Part shown: piece after piece, positions 1 through 12,400 of the stretch
Numbering within the stretch: the first letter of the stretch is position 1
Layout of the letters: every line of letters starts with the position of its first letter
Notes under the pieces: generated by a model
Database searches by the model: none
What the model saw: the letters and a program-made list of their open reading frames with translations, nothing else
What the model was told of the DNA's origin: nothing
Made by a program: the position numbers and the translations under genes
Origin: Chionis minor
Lineage: Eukaryota > Chordata > Aves > Charadriiformes > Chionididae
Length of the DNA stretch: 64,000 bases
Direction: 5' to 3'
Assembly: GCA_013398295.1 (NCBI GenBank)
Contig: VZSF01006858.1
Coordinates: 1,116,819-1,180,818 of the forward strand

Positions 1-3000
1 TAATAGGGAGTTTACATCATTCAGATTTGTAAAGTAATACAAACTACTGATTCAATTAGACTATCAGAGAACTCTTTGAAGATGTGAAATGCATCTCCAA
101 CTGGAGCTTTACAGATAGAGATAACCCAGCAATGTTTTTGTAGTCTAAAATTTATGCCTCAGGTGCTTTGGTATAGAGTGGGTGCACGGGGGAGAATGTG
201 GGAAGAGTCACTTAGAATTATGAGCCAAGGAAAAACAGTAGAACCATTTGAGATTATGGAAATCTAGGAGGTGTGAAACATCCTATTTATCTTCACAACA
301 CAAAAAATTATGATTAATAATATCGACTTAAACATTACAAGTATTTTGGAGGTCATCAAGAAAACAGTGCAGGATCATTGGCCTGCACAATTAACAAACA
401 TCAAGGAGGCAAGAAATTTAGCAGCTGAGAGATGACAGTTTTCCGTGAATCAACAGGAACCCAGAACAAGTGGTACAGTAATATTGATGCATGTATTTAA
501 ACTTTACCACAGGGAAAACGAATCCTAAGGAACACAGGGAAACACAGAACACACAGTGCTTTGGCAGCCTTCTGCAAATGTTGTCTCCTTCCAACAACTC
601 AAAATGTGAAGAAGTTATTTTGTGAGTAGAGCTCAAAAAAGGGCCACCTTTTGTACCCCACTGACTCCCTCCCTGAGGAAACATACTAAATAATTTCAGT
701 AATTAAGCAATAAAAAGGTGAATTTCAGATACCAATTACACAGTTTTAAGCACAAATATGAACTGTTATTTTGCAAATTTCCACTCTCCACAGCAAACTC
801 CCGGAGCTAATCCAGATTTCAGGTTTAGTTTGTTTTTACATTCATAGAGCTTGGCAGCATTGTGTTCAAGCCTTTTAAACTGTGTGTTCAGAAAATAAGA
901 TTTTTGAATTAAAAAAAAAAATCTAGGTATATAGCTGTCAAAACTTATAAATCTATTCTTAATAGCTCAAGATGAAGCTGGCAGCTACTAGCTGCTATGC
1001 TAGTTCATGCAAAAATTCACATGCATTCATACAAACTAACTGCATAGAGTGGACAACATTTTGTTTGTGCAAAATCCTACATACCCAAACCAGATCACAT
1101 ACACTTTTTTCACCTGAGTGTATTTATGCAAGTTTTCCATCAGAGCTAAGAACTCCTAAAATTATGAACTTAGTTGTAAATCCGTTCACTCCATTAAGAG
1201 AAGAACATTCACATTCACAATCTGACAAGACATTCTGCACCCAAGGAAGAGTCTGAATAGCCACAGCAGTTAATAATTCCATAAGACACTTAGAGCTGAC
1301 AGTAAGCTTGTTAATGAGACAATATACACTACAGTTAACTCCTAATTCTAAAATGTCATTCACAGAAAGAACACTCAGATATGGGCAGAGCAAAAAGCTC
1401 CTCATTACTGCTTCTTTATTGCTTTTACTGTTGAGGGGAAAAAATAATTTACAAGTATGCAGTTCTTGCACAAAAATCAGATGAACAAAACACGTAATTT
1501 ATGATACTACCCAAAGTACCCTTGAAAAGGATAATTGGGAGCCTTGAGACAAGTTTCTCCTTGGTGACAAGGATGTAATTTTGGACAAGGCTTGCCCTAT
1601 TTCAGCAATTTCTGATTTTTTCCCCCCTTTCCAAATAAATTAGAACTGAAGGCATTCTCTTGGGTAAATGAAGGAAAACTTCACGTCGCTTTGTCTCAGG
1701 AGCTCAAAAAGGTCATGTCTTCCTCACAAAAACCACCCCTATTCCTCAAGCTCATTTTCAGTGAAAGTGATAGTTACAGTAATATAAAAATACCTTAGCA
1801 TAAAAGTTACTCTGCTACTGATTAAAGAATCTGTTATCTCTATCATCCTTAAATGGTCCTCCCAGGGTGTGTCTCACCCACATCACAGACTTCGGGATCC
1901 CCAGGAGCAACATAACATACTTTAATTTGCTAGTGCTTAGTTTACATGTCTCTATTAGTTGACTGTAAATAAGTGTAACATGTAAAATTCCAGTCTCGAG
2001 CAAAAGAGACATTGGAGCTCATTATCCTAAACTTTCCTGGCTTACTATATTTGTTTTTGTCTCTGTTCACCACCCCATCTTCAAAGCAAACCCTAGGGTC
2101 TTCTGAAAAGAGGGTAGATACGCAAGATCAAAAATCTTTTTCTCCTAATTCTTGGGTACTCACCAGAGCAGGCGCGGGATGTGGGTGCACACAGATGACA
2201 GGGCCAAGGACACTAAGCTACAAACAAACTCTAGTTTATATTTACAGAAGCCTGAAGAAGGTAGTATCTCACTGAACCAGTTACACAAGTCTGCTCACCC
2301 ACTCCTCAGGCATATCTACCAGCCAAGCCTCCTTCTTCCTTATAAACGCTCCAAGAGATTCTCCGATCTTTGATTCCCAACTCTGCCATTCCGATCCTTA
2401 CTTCCTTTTCCTCCCATCCAACATCCAGAAAAATGGTATACTTCATCACAGGGTAGTTATGAACAGATCTGTTTTCTTAACAGCAAGCAGGAAAGACACC
2501 TTCGCACCAAGTGCAATTATAAAACAAACTGTAACCTAACAGAAAACCTTACGAAATTGTCGTGGTTTCAGTTGGGAGAGAGTTAACTTTTTTATTAGCA
2601 GCCGGTATAGTGCTATGTTTTGGATTTGGCATGAAAACGGTGTTGGTAAAACACTGGTGTTTTCAGTTGTTGCTCAGCTCTCGAGGCCTTTTCTGGTCCT
2701 CACACCACCCCACCAGCAGGCAGGCTGGGGGGCACAAGAAGTGGGGAGGGGACACAGCCAGGACAGCTGATCCCAACTGACCAAAGGGATATTCCATGCA
2801 ACACAATGCCATGCTTACTATATAAAGCTAGGGGAAGAAAGAGGAAGGGAAGGATGTTTAGAGTGACAGCATTTGTCTTCCCAAGTAACCGTTGCACATG
2901 ATGAAGCTGGCTTTCCTGGAGATGGCTGAACACCTGCCTGCCGATGGGAAGCAGTGAACGAATTCCTTGCTTTGCTTTGATTGTGTGCGCAGCTTTTGCT

Positions 3001-6000
3001 TTACCTATAAAACCTTTTTTTATCTCAACCCATGAGGTTTGATATTTTTCCTTACTTATCCTCTTCTGACACTCTCCCCATCCGAGTGAGTAGCTGCCTG
3101 GTTCTAGCTGCCGGCTGTGGTTAAAACATGACAGAAAGCCCCTAAATTCCATGGACGAGCCACTCATACACTACTGTAAGAGACAGATCAATTGAACTCA
3201 AGCTCTAAATACGTTTTTTTTTTTGCACCCATATGACCACAAACAAGACTCAAAAGGCTTCATTTATGTTTTATTTTTATCAAGACCAGTGCAGTCCAAT
3301 GATCTTTTCATTCAAAGGACCACCTGCTAAACAGGCAGCTCTTTAAACTTCAGTTTCCTTGACAGAGTAACTAAGAACTCTCTATGCCTTCGAACATCCT
3401 TTCCTGTAGTATGGACATCTACATCTACCACTACCTACCACTACCAGTAATGCGAATGAACTGTCTTAATTCATTCCCTGGAAATTGTATGGAGGATACA
3501 ACAGAATAAGCCTTCACCACGTTAAAAACAAACAAAAAAGTATCAATTATTTAAACATTTTAAATTATGAAGGTGGAGAAAATAGATCATACACAACGGA
3601 AGAATTAACATCTGTCCCTCATATTCATTTGACCAAAGTTGCTTCTAACCAAACATAAGCTGTGGAGACAACAGGTATTCAAGAGAACTAATGGGACCAA
3701 AAAAAGCCAATTTAAGGTTTCAAGTAAGATCTCCAGTCAAAAGATACATTTTATGCCAAAACATATGATTTGAATTAAGTAACAGGAAAAGTATCTCATC
3801 TTAAAGTGATTTTTCAGAAGAGGAATTGTGATTAAGGAAACATCACATTCTTTCTTAATAACAGCTTTTTAGTTTGATGTTCAAGAACTACTGTGATGAA
3901 AAAGAACCACGACAAAAAAAAAAAACCCACAAGTTTTTGGTTGTGTTATCATCTGATTGGACAAAAACAACCCAATAATACTATAAATGTTTTGAATTAT
4001 ACTGAGTCAAATATGTGACCAAGGGAAAAGAACACTTAACAACACAAAGCGTTTTAGGCATTTTACGCTGGAGTTCTTTACTGAACCCCCAGCGTTTCCA
4101 CACACACGTAACTTTTTTCTTATAGGCTGAGTATCCGAATTGGCCTATTCCTGTTTTAGCTTTATGTACACTTGAGAAAAGTACTGAAAACTGCAACTTC
4201 CTAAGTTGTATTTCTTTGATTGGTGACGAGGGCAGGAAAAACTCTTATGTGTTTTTCCTGGAATTCAGTATTAAGAACACCACTATGTAACAGCTACCAT
4301 ATATTAAAAAAAAAAATCATGACATATGAAAGGAATTCACATTTCACTTTTGTTTACCTTTGGGAATATTAATCAGTAATCTGCATGACTATTAAGTACG
4401 TTAAACAATATTTCTCAGGTTAAGCTCATTTTCTTGCCGTCTTCTATGCTACCTGCTAGCCTACTGATCTACTGAAATAAAATGCTTCACAAAAATCAGA
4501 TGGAATACTAACAGCTTCATTCTCTTGGATGTATCTGGAATGTTTGACAATTATTATGCCAATGTAGATTAATAATATGCAAAATATTTTTTTTTTTTGC
4601 AAATACAAAGCATCTTCACGTAAGAGAGCTCAACAACAGCAAAACTGCTATGTAGGAGCAAACCATTTCCAGGACTGTTGGAACTTTCTTGATATTAATA
4701 TACAAAATAAATTCTTAGGTTTTTAGGCTAATTATTTGAAAGGAGCTTTGAGATTTTTTCATGGGAGCTATAAAAATGTATTGCCATATTAAATATTCTT
4801 TATCAACCTCAAAAAGAACAGCTAATAAGAGCATTACTTTAGTGATAAAGAATGTAAAGCACAGAGAGAATACTTGATTTGTTTCTGATCACAATAACAC
4901 ATCAGTGTCATACTAAGGTCAGAACTAAGTACAGACTCCAACTGTTTAACAGGAATCACTAGATTGCTAACATGACTCTTCCTTTCTTCCTAGAAATTTA
5001 TTGTGTACAAAAACTCTGTAGCAGAAACACCATTTTGCCAAGCAGTGTGGCATGCAACGTGACGAATGTTCAAGACCCGAAGGCAAAGAAGCCCTAAAAA
5101 AAGTGCAATTATGAGAAGTAAAGCCAGTAAGTGATCTCTGCAGAGCAATTGAGATTGAAAAAAAGGTGATTTTGACTACAGCTTCTGTAATCTAGAGAGA
5201 TCTCCATTTTACCTTTGATCTCTCAGTCACTGAAACCAATATACCTCAGATATTTTTTTTGGAATTGATTCCTGTCTCATTCACAAGAGCACCAATTTTG
5301 TTAATGAGAAAAAACACACAGTACATGGGCTTTATCATAGGCCCAGAAAAATTCTGGGCATTTAGTCAGGAGCTCAGCACACCCAAGTCAAAGCAAGCTC
5401 TCTTATTAAATCAGAAGACAAAGGCCTCTGACAACAAGAAATTTTCCTATGTCCCAGGTGGTTGAGTACGCAAAAGCCGTTTGAGGAGCTGCAGCAAGAG
5501 ACTGACTTCTGATATATTATTACATGATAGCACATGATTGGAAAAATAATTTAAAATGTAAAGAACTGTAAAAAACAGCATCATGCACTCAGGCTACCCT
5601 ACTTAGCCTCAAGAAAGTAATAGTGCATAAATCTGTTTCAGAAGAAGGAAATACCGAAGTTGAGCCCTTCACTGTAACCCAAACCCAGTCCTGGTAAAGA
5701 GGTAGTATAGTCCGCTCCTCCCCAACTACTAAAACCTTGCCCTAAAATATTTACATCAACTCCACTTTAGATAAACGATCATCTAAATTTTATAGCTCCA
5801 GCTACAGTTCACAACGTCTCTTTCAATCACACCATTTGGTTACAAAACATCTCTATGCCATCCCTTTATGTTTGCTTCACTCATTTTAACGAGCTGAGTG
5901 GTTTTGTCCCTTCTCTCCATTTGCCCAAGTACTTCGGTCATTGGTCACAAAATATCTCTTGTACTGCCTTCTGTCTCCCATCCATCTCTTCTCCTTCTTT

Positions 6001-9000
6001 TGCCCATAAAAGAAGCCTGCCTCTGCTGCACGAAGAAAGGGATGACCCCCTCGCGGTGACCCAGTGGTAATGGCCACAACCTAAGAGTTGATGGGTGATA
6101 CACTCCAACAGAACTCCCTGACTCCCTTCGGGAGGCTGCGTAGGATCAACAAGCCAGCCTCGGCCAGGATTTTGTTTTGGCTTTCGAGTCAGCCAAACTT
6201 GAAAGTATCAGAGACTCTGTTTTATAGTAATAGAAATCGAAGGGGGGAAAAATGTAATGTCTTCAAGTGCCCATAAAACATTCCAAACCCCTGGATTTCA
6301 GTGGCTAGTCATCTCATAGAACTATTCCCAGATCTAGACGGACATCATACATGATGCTGGTTGACCAATAAAAATGCTTGCTAATTAACTTCCACCAGGA
6401 ACACCAGAATAAAAACGGACGAAATGCAATTTCCTCACAGATTAGTGTCAGATGCTTTGAAATCAAAGGAACTCCTCTGTACCCGAGTATTTTAGAATGG
6501 CCTAGGGGAAACTCAGTTCCCACCCCCCAAATTCTTTTTATATTCTGAAACTTTTTTGTAGACTACTTTAAAAACAAAAAAAAGCCCCCAAAAACTGTGT
6601 ATTTACTCTTTACCAGTGATTTTGTCACAGATCTACTTTATTCTATTTTTCCCAAGCATTCTTTAAAATTTTTTGACACTTTTTCAAGTTATTGAAAATC
6701 TCTTCTTAAAAGTTCTAAAATACCTTCCTACAAAACTATTTCCTTTTCTTATTAAATGGGACCATACCTACATCACAAAACGCAACCTTCAGAAATTGAA
6801 GTATCACCCATGAAAACCCAATCCCCACCTGCCAAAATCTTCAGAAGTACATTACTCAAGACAGTTTTCTCTACCAGAAAGAAAAAAAAAAAATGCTAGC
6901 AATATAAAATGTCATTAGAAAAGATCAAGCAGATCTTATACTTAAAAGACTTCTCTTGACACCTACACTGGAGTACCCAGTGACTGAATTGGAATTTCCA
7001 TTCTGCAAGAAACTCCTACCTTTTAGCATTTATTTTATAGGAATGCAGGTAGAAGTGTTGAAGCATCAACATGTTTAGCTATGTAAAACATTCCCAGAAC
7101 ATTAAATTCATAAATATACAAATAATTTGTTTGCATACATCGTATTTTTAAACAGAACACTCTGGTATCCCAGAACCAAAACATTTAAATTGATTTGACA
7201 TTTAGCTACATCTGCTGTATGAGCTGCACGAAGATCCAGGCAAGCGATCCTTCACTATGTGCTGTCCCCTGTAACTGTAACATCTATCTCGTAAGACAAT
7301 TTAGCTGTATAGATTCCACAGATTAGTCAAAAAGAAAACATTATATACAGAGGAAACGTCCACAGAGAAATCTAATCTGTAAGAACACTGGGTTAGAAGA
7401 CTTGCGGCCCGTGAGACAGAGGCATTCTAAAGATGCTTGTTGAATCAGACAGAAATTACATTTCTATTTTCTCAGTAGAAAAGAATAAGAGAATCTCTAC
7501 GGAGAAAACATTATGGGAAATTCTATGGTACTTCTACTGACACCAATAAAACCGTAGTATGCTATAGTGGAAGAGCAACAGACCATCAACAAGTCCTTTA
7601 TATCAAAGTGCTGACAAAATGGCAATCTAAAACTCACAAAGGAAACAGAAAAATCTTACTTTTCCAGATCGAATGATGCCCACAGAACTAATACACCCTT
7701 TTCTAAAAAATAAGCCAACCAAAAACGTTTAGAACATTCATGTTTTAAAAATCAATTGGAAAAAAAAAATATATTTCCACTAAATTTGTTATCCTTTTCA
7801 AACTTACCTGCCTCCTCCACTTAAAAAAAACCCAAACCATCACCAAAACACCATGCTGGAAAGCTTGGTGAAGCTCACTAAAAGTTTTATGTTTCATAAG
7901 GAAGGACTCAAAAGACTGTAATGATTGTGGGAGCAGACCAGCATAAATTAGGTCACCAATAATTATAAAGTATACCCAACTATAAAAGAAAAACATTTAA
8001 ATAAATCATTCACTAGAACATAAGCAAGATGTATGTTTTGTTTAAAAACCAAGCTAGCACTTCACACTACATACTCAAATCACCTCTACTTCTCTAGGGC
8101 CAATGAAAAAAGAAAACAAAAGCCAAAAGCTGGATGTTTCTCTTCACTAACAGTACTTTTATGAGTAAAATTACCAGAATGTGACGTTAAACAAATTCTA
8201 AGGAATTTTTAAGCGTCTAATTACTCAATCATGTATGTGCACACAAACTATGGAATTAGGTAATGTCTTTAAAGAGACTCACACTGGTAAATTAGAGAAC
8301 AGAGATTTATAATCCCTACGTCACTAATTTACATATTAATTTTGAAAACTCAAGTATCATTTATAATCAAAATACTATTTAACAGTATATGCCAAGAAAT
8401 TGACCGATGTTGACATATTTAACACTTCAGTTATTTACAAACATAAGCACAGTATTTTGCAAATAACTATTTTCTCAAACACCTCTGTTTTTTAGGTTCT
8501 GTTTTTGCCTTCAGAATTGTATTTTTAATTATACATTTATGGAAAAATACTGTGTTTCAGTTGTAGACCAAACAGCAGCTGCCAAAAAAAAGTTAATTTT
8601 ATTATGAAAATGGGACTTCTTTCCCTATTACAACTTGTTGCTTCTCTGAAAAACCAATGAGATGATGCTTACTACTATTTTACTGAATACTATCTACGTT
8701 CAGCATAAATGCACATAACAGCTATTTTACAATCTCCAGTGATTTTCAGTCTCCGGTGACACATTTCATTCTTTACATTAAGCAATACGCATTTATGTCT
8801 AACTCAAAAAAAGTCAAACTAAATCCTCATGAACGCTCTTAAGTCGACTTACACTCAAGATTTACTTTTGACGTTTAAAAAAAAAAAAATATATATGCAC
8901 AGTTGTATCTAGCTGTATCTTCCAGATGAATTTTTTTTTTTTTTCCCCCACAAATGGAGATTTTCAATCACTTTAATAAAGTTTAACTTAAATCCTGGAA

Positions 9001-9171
9001 GGAACTATCAGGAGCGGGGCCAGTATCCGATAATGCTAAGCATCTAACTAGAAATTAATTAATGCCTAATATAAATATATATTCACATGCCAAAGAAATA
9101 CAGTTTTAAGTAGCTGCAGAAACTGAACAGGCTGCAATAGAAAGAAAAAATGCCCTATGCAATCTACTTAC
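1..9171 (-). other. MTA3: MTA3 intron 3 (partial; continues beyond window)
   Basis: This stretch lies downstream of the MTA3 exon 3 donor on the minus strand. I looked for the next MTA3 exon, which in the family encodes an acidic stretch followed by the ELFLSRQ / LPATHIR region, and did not find it, so intron 3 probably runs past the left edge. The sequence is AT-rich with many A and T homopolymers. It holds a solo LTR (2558-3133) and a possible second LTR-like segment near 5.9-6.2 kb. Open frames here are short and show no family resemblance. Confidence 0.7.
2558..3133 (+). mobile_element. Solo LTR of an avian endogenous retrovirus (ERVL-like)
   Basis: The 576-bp element starts TGTCGTGGTTT and ends AAAACATGACA, giving imperfect terminal inverted repeats with the TG...CA ends typical of LTRs. 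Plus-strand order fits U3-R-U5: a TATA box (TATATAAAG at 2819-2827) follows a GC-rich U3, and the 3' part has a T-rich stretch followed by TCTCAACCCATGAGG, wording I associate with common avian ERVL-type LTRs. The flanks GAAAT (2553-2557) and GAAAG (3134-3138) match at 4 of 5 positions and could be a decayed 5-bp target-site duplication. No internal gag/pol sequence adjoins it, so it is a solo LTR. It lies antisense to MTA3 within intron 3. The subfamily is not certain. Confidence 0.82.
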
Positions 9172-9265
9172 TAGCATGCTTATCTGCAAGCATTATAAGG
9201 CTGTTGGAAATATCTCTTCGCCTGTAAAAACACACCACTTTTGCTTCCACGTTTCCATTGGCAGT
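9172..9265 (-). CDS. MTA3: MTA3 exon 3 (BAH domain segment)
   Basis: Minus-strand exon of 94 nt, reading [13 protein letters not shown], then [18 protein letters not shown], plus one base of the next codon. It would be about residues 33-63 of metastasis-associated protein 3, in the N-terminal BAH domain that MTA proteins use as NuRD (HDAC1/2-CHD4) scaffold subunits. The acceptor is AG at 9266-9267 behind a pyrimidine-rich tract. The donor is GTAAGT starting at 9171, a strong consensus. It joins exon 2 in phase 0, where the lysine ends the upstream exon. The ending IMLADKHA resembles MTA3 more than MTA1 (IALADKHA) or MTA2, and the neighbouring KCNG3 and COX7A2L support MTA3. Confidence 0.94.
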
Positions 9266-11091
9266 CTATAAAAGAAGGATAAATCAAGTCAGAATGTATA
9301 CTTCCCCAGCTGAGTAATACAAATTAAATGTCCTCTGTTTGCAATTTTCCCTCATATTAGTAGTTCTCACATGATCAGTCAGGGTGAAATCAACAGAATT
9401 ACTCAAGTAAGTAAAAACTTCCTGACACAGGTCAGTATCAATTTCAGATCAAATAACAATATTGACTATAAGTATTTAGTGCTAAGAATTTATATATTAT
9501 GCAGCTATTTAGAGATTTAATGCCAGCCTCATGTTAACATAGGAATCCTTAAGAAATATTAGAAGCTTCTGAACATTTCTTTGCAACCCAGCTTTGGACA
9601 GAAACTTGTATTTCAAAGGACTCTGGCATTCTTTTTCCACATATTTAATATTTCCATTATACTTAATGTAACATGGTTTATTTGAAAATGCACTGCAGCT
9701 CAAAAGATAAAAGAGCTATTTAGTTCACAGTTTTCATGACTCATTACAAGGATCATGCTCTTTTAGCCTGACAATGTAAAGAATCTACTAATATTTGAAG
9801 AACTGCACCTTCTTTCTTGTTATGAAAAATAGAACATTATTAGTTCATTACCTTGAGTTACTTATTTAAAACTCTAGATGCGGCACTAAAAAGTATCATA
9901 TTTTAATTAAATTTCTTACCAAAAAGAGAATAAAGCATCTTATCTCTGGTAAAATGATAGCCAAAGCATTTCATTACATATTTCTGTAACATCTCTATGT
10001 TCAATGCCTTTAAGACATGAAAGCACATAATTCACAATTAAGATATCTGGACTATATCCTCAAAACTCTCTTTAAAAAAAGCAAAAATCAATACATGACT
10101 CTGCTCTACCATCCACGAGCCAGATTAAATTGTAGCAATGCCGTTTAAAGATAATAAACATTACATGCAGAACATGATCAGAATCACTTAAGTTCGTGTA
10201 AACAAAAATATTCTTCTCTGATAAATGTCCAAAGGGATTTGCTGTGCACAAGTTCACTGGATGTTGTGTTGGACGGCACTAACAGGTAATGTGGTTGATG
10301 CTTGCTATGGAGTAGTGCTATGTTCCATTATCAAGAAGAAAAATTTTTGCAGGTCACCAATTATTTGCTTTACTTTCCAACCACAGGAAGAAAAAAATAT
10401 CTTTATCATTATTTACATCATGATACACATTTTGATCATTAACTTTTGACATAATGTATCAGTAAATTTTAATACTGCTCGATGGAATACTAAAAATATG
10501 CTTAGTAGCACAATGATGATGAAAAATATTCATGCTTTCCCCAGAATGAAACTCTGAAAAGCCTCCGCTCTTTATAAAAATACACTCAGGATAAAGACAG
10601 GGAATACAGTCTCTATTTCTATTCAAAAGCCCATCCTTCACTCAAAGTTGTCAATAAGCACAGCAATAAACAGCCACAGAAGTCACATATTATGTTATTT
10701 GATCACTGCAAAGTCTCATTGATACCTACTAGCTCTTTACCTATACATCCAAAAGCAGACATATTACACGACTGCTATCATTCCAGATGGATTCACAGTG
10801 TCATCACCATACAGAGAATTAAATTCATTCATTTCCTCAAGCATTCGAAGGATTCGTTTGGAAATTTTTTAAGTGGAGTACTTCTATATCACATAGCAAG
10901 ATTTCAGTAACCAAAACATACACAAAATACATAGAAAATCTCAAGAAAGTTAGGGGAAAAAAAACCCCCACAACACAAAAACCCCAGAAAATTCTACCAC
11001 AATAGAAACTTTATAAGATGGAAATAACTTTTAGGTTTTTGAAAAGTGCACTGTCGCAAAGGTTAAGCAAGAATCTTAGATACTTGCGTAC
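9266..11091 (-). other. MTA3: MTA3 intron 2
   Basis: Intron of 1826 bp bounded by GT (11091-11090, read GTACGC) and AG (9267-9266) on the minus strand. AT-rich sequence with no recognisable repeat or exon inside. Confidence 0.88.
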
Positions 11092-11159
11092 CTTGTTAAG
11101 TTCTTCAATTCTCCTAATGAGATATGGATTGCTGGAAGAATTTTCAAAATAAACATAAT
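11092..11159 (-). CDS. MTA3: MTA3 exon 2 (BAH domain start)
   Basis: Minus-strand exon of 68 nt: two bases completing an Asp codon, then [22 protein letters not shown]. This is the near-invariant start of the MTA-family BAH domain (about residues 10-32). The acceptor reads TTTCATTGCAG and the donor AAG|GTACGC. The split Asp codon predicts that exon 1 ends in phase 1 with the family start MAANMYRVG plus one G, 28 coding nt. That exon is not visible and probably falls in the 12855-13494 gap. These residues are shared by MTA1, MTA2 and MTA3; exon 3 and synteny assign the gene to MTA3. Confidence 0.95.
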
Positions 11160-12400
11160 CTGCAATGAAAAAAGGAAAGATACTGAAATACCAAAAAATA
11201 ATAGGTAAAAGCACGTCATTAGCAGCACAGAAATTTTCTTCTAAGCCTAGAAGCTGTTAAAAAGCTGAGATTTCTTAGCAAATTTCTATACTGAGATTTA
11301 ACACAATTTGTTCCTAAATTTTGGTTATAACTGCACTACACGTGCTTTGACAATCATGCTGAAGTAAAGTTAAATGTCTCGTGTTGAAGCTTACGGTGTA
11401 ATTCAGTAATCCATACACTTCATAATCTTGATATCAAAGAGGCCTTTTCTCACAATCGATCAGGGAAGATTTAAGAATGAGTGCTTTAGTGAGTTTCTAT
11501 ATTATGGAGGTAAGTAACTCTGTAAGATATTCTACTTCGCATTTATTATCAGGTGCTGTGGTAGTACAGCTGTCCAAATGAGTAATGTGCATTTTACAAT
11601 ACTTGATTTGTTGTCATCTCTGTTCAGTAACATGCAAACTGTATTAAGCTGTAATTGCCATGAGGTTAGTGAAGTTCCTCCAGGGAAAAGTCTCTTAGAG
11701 CATCACTAATATAAAATCATTTTCGTAGAGTATATGGAAGTTTACTCATATCCGGAAAGCTGCTCCCATGTAACATACAAAGAATTGACATGCAGTGCAT
11801 TTCCTTCAATAGTTTTCTCAAAACCTGTTTACATCAAATGAAAACGTAGCCATCAAACACTAACCACACTTTGCATTTGACGTTTGGCTTCTGCACCACG
11901 TAACTTGCAAACTTTATTTAAAAATATTATGTGCGGGGACCATAATGACGTCTAAAACTCCTCTGCAATGCCTTCACACTGGATTACAGCCAAATAGAGC
12001 CTCAGGTAGCTCACTTAGCTCTAAAGAGAGAATATGAGCTCTGGACGTTGCCCACAATTGCTTATTAAGATTGCAACGAAAAAACTGAGAATCGGTGACC
12101 TAAGAAGCAAACTCCACACGGATTTTCGCAGCGCTGCTCAGAGAAGGATTACTTTCATGGGTAAAGCCTGATGGGATTACAATCTAAATGCCCTCACGAA
12201 GGAGGACGCAGATGGGCGACTTGTGGATGTACCAGCATACCTCGAAACAGAGGCGGAAAAAGAGATTCAAACCAACTGCTGTCACTGCTCATTTCCTCGC
12301 TTCTTCCCCCCTCACCTCAGGCTGCTGAGGACAGAGGAGGAGGAGGAGGAGACAAGCCGTTTTTGAGCACTAAGTACCAAAAAACGGAGCTTGAGCTGTG
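11160..12400 (-). other. MTA3: MTA3 intron 1 (promoter-proximal boundary not visible)
   Basis: Non-coding sequence between exon 2 and the CpG island. GC content rises from about 12.2 kb towards the island. The 5' end of the intron cannot be placed because exon 1 is not visible. I see no repeats or exons in it. Confidence 0.6.

Noticed and set aside
2700..3167. A 155-codon minus-strand open frame
   Set aside because: It lies almost entirely in the solo LTR, antisense to it, and has no coding features.
9172..11159. Assignment of the two BAH exons to MTA1 or MTA2
   Set aside because: Exon 2 is shared by the family, but exon 3 ends IMLADKHA as in MTA3, and the neighbours KCNG3 and COX7A2L fit only the MTA3 locus.
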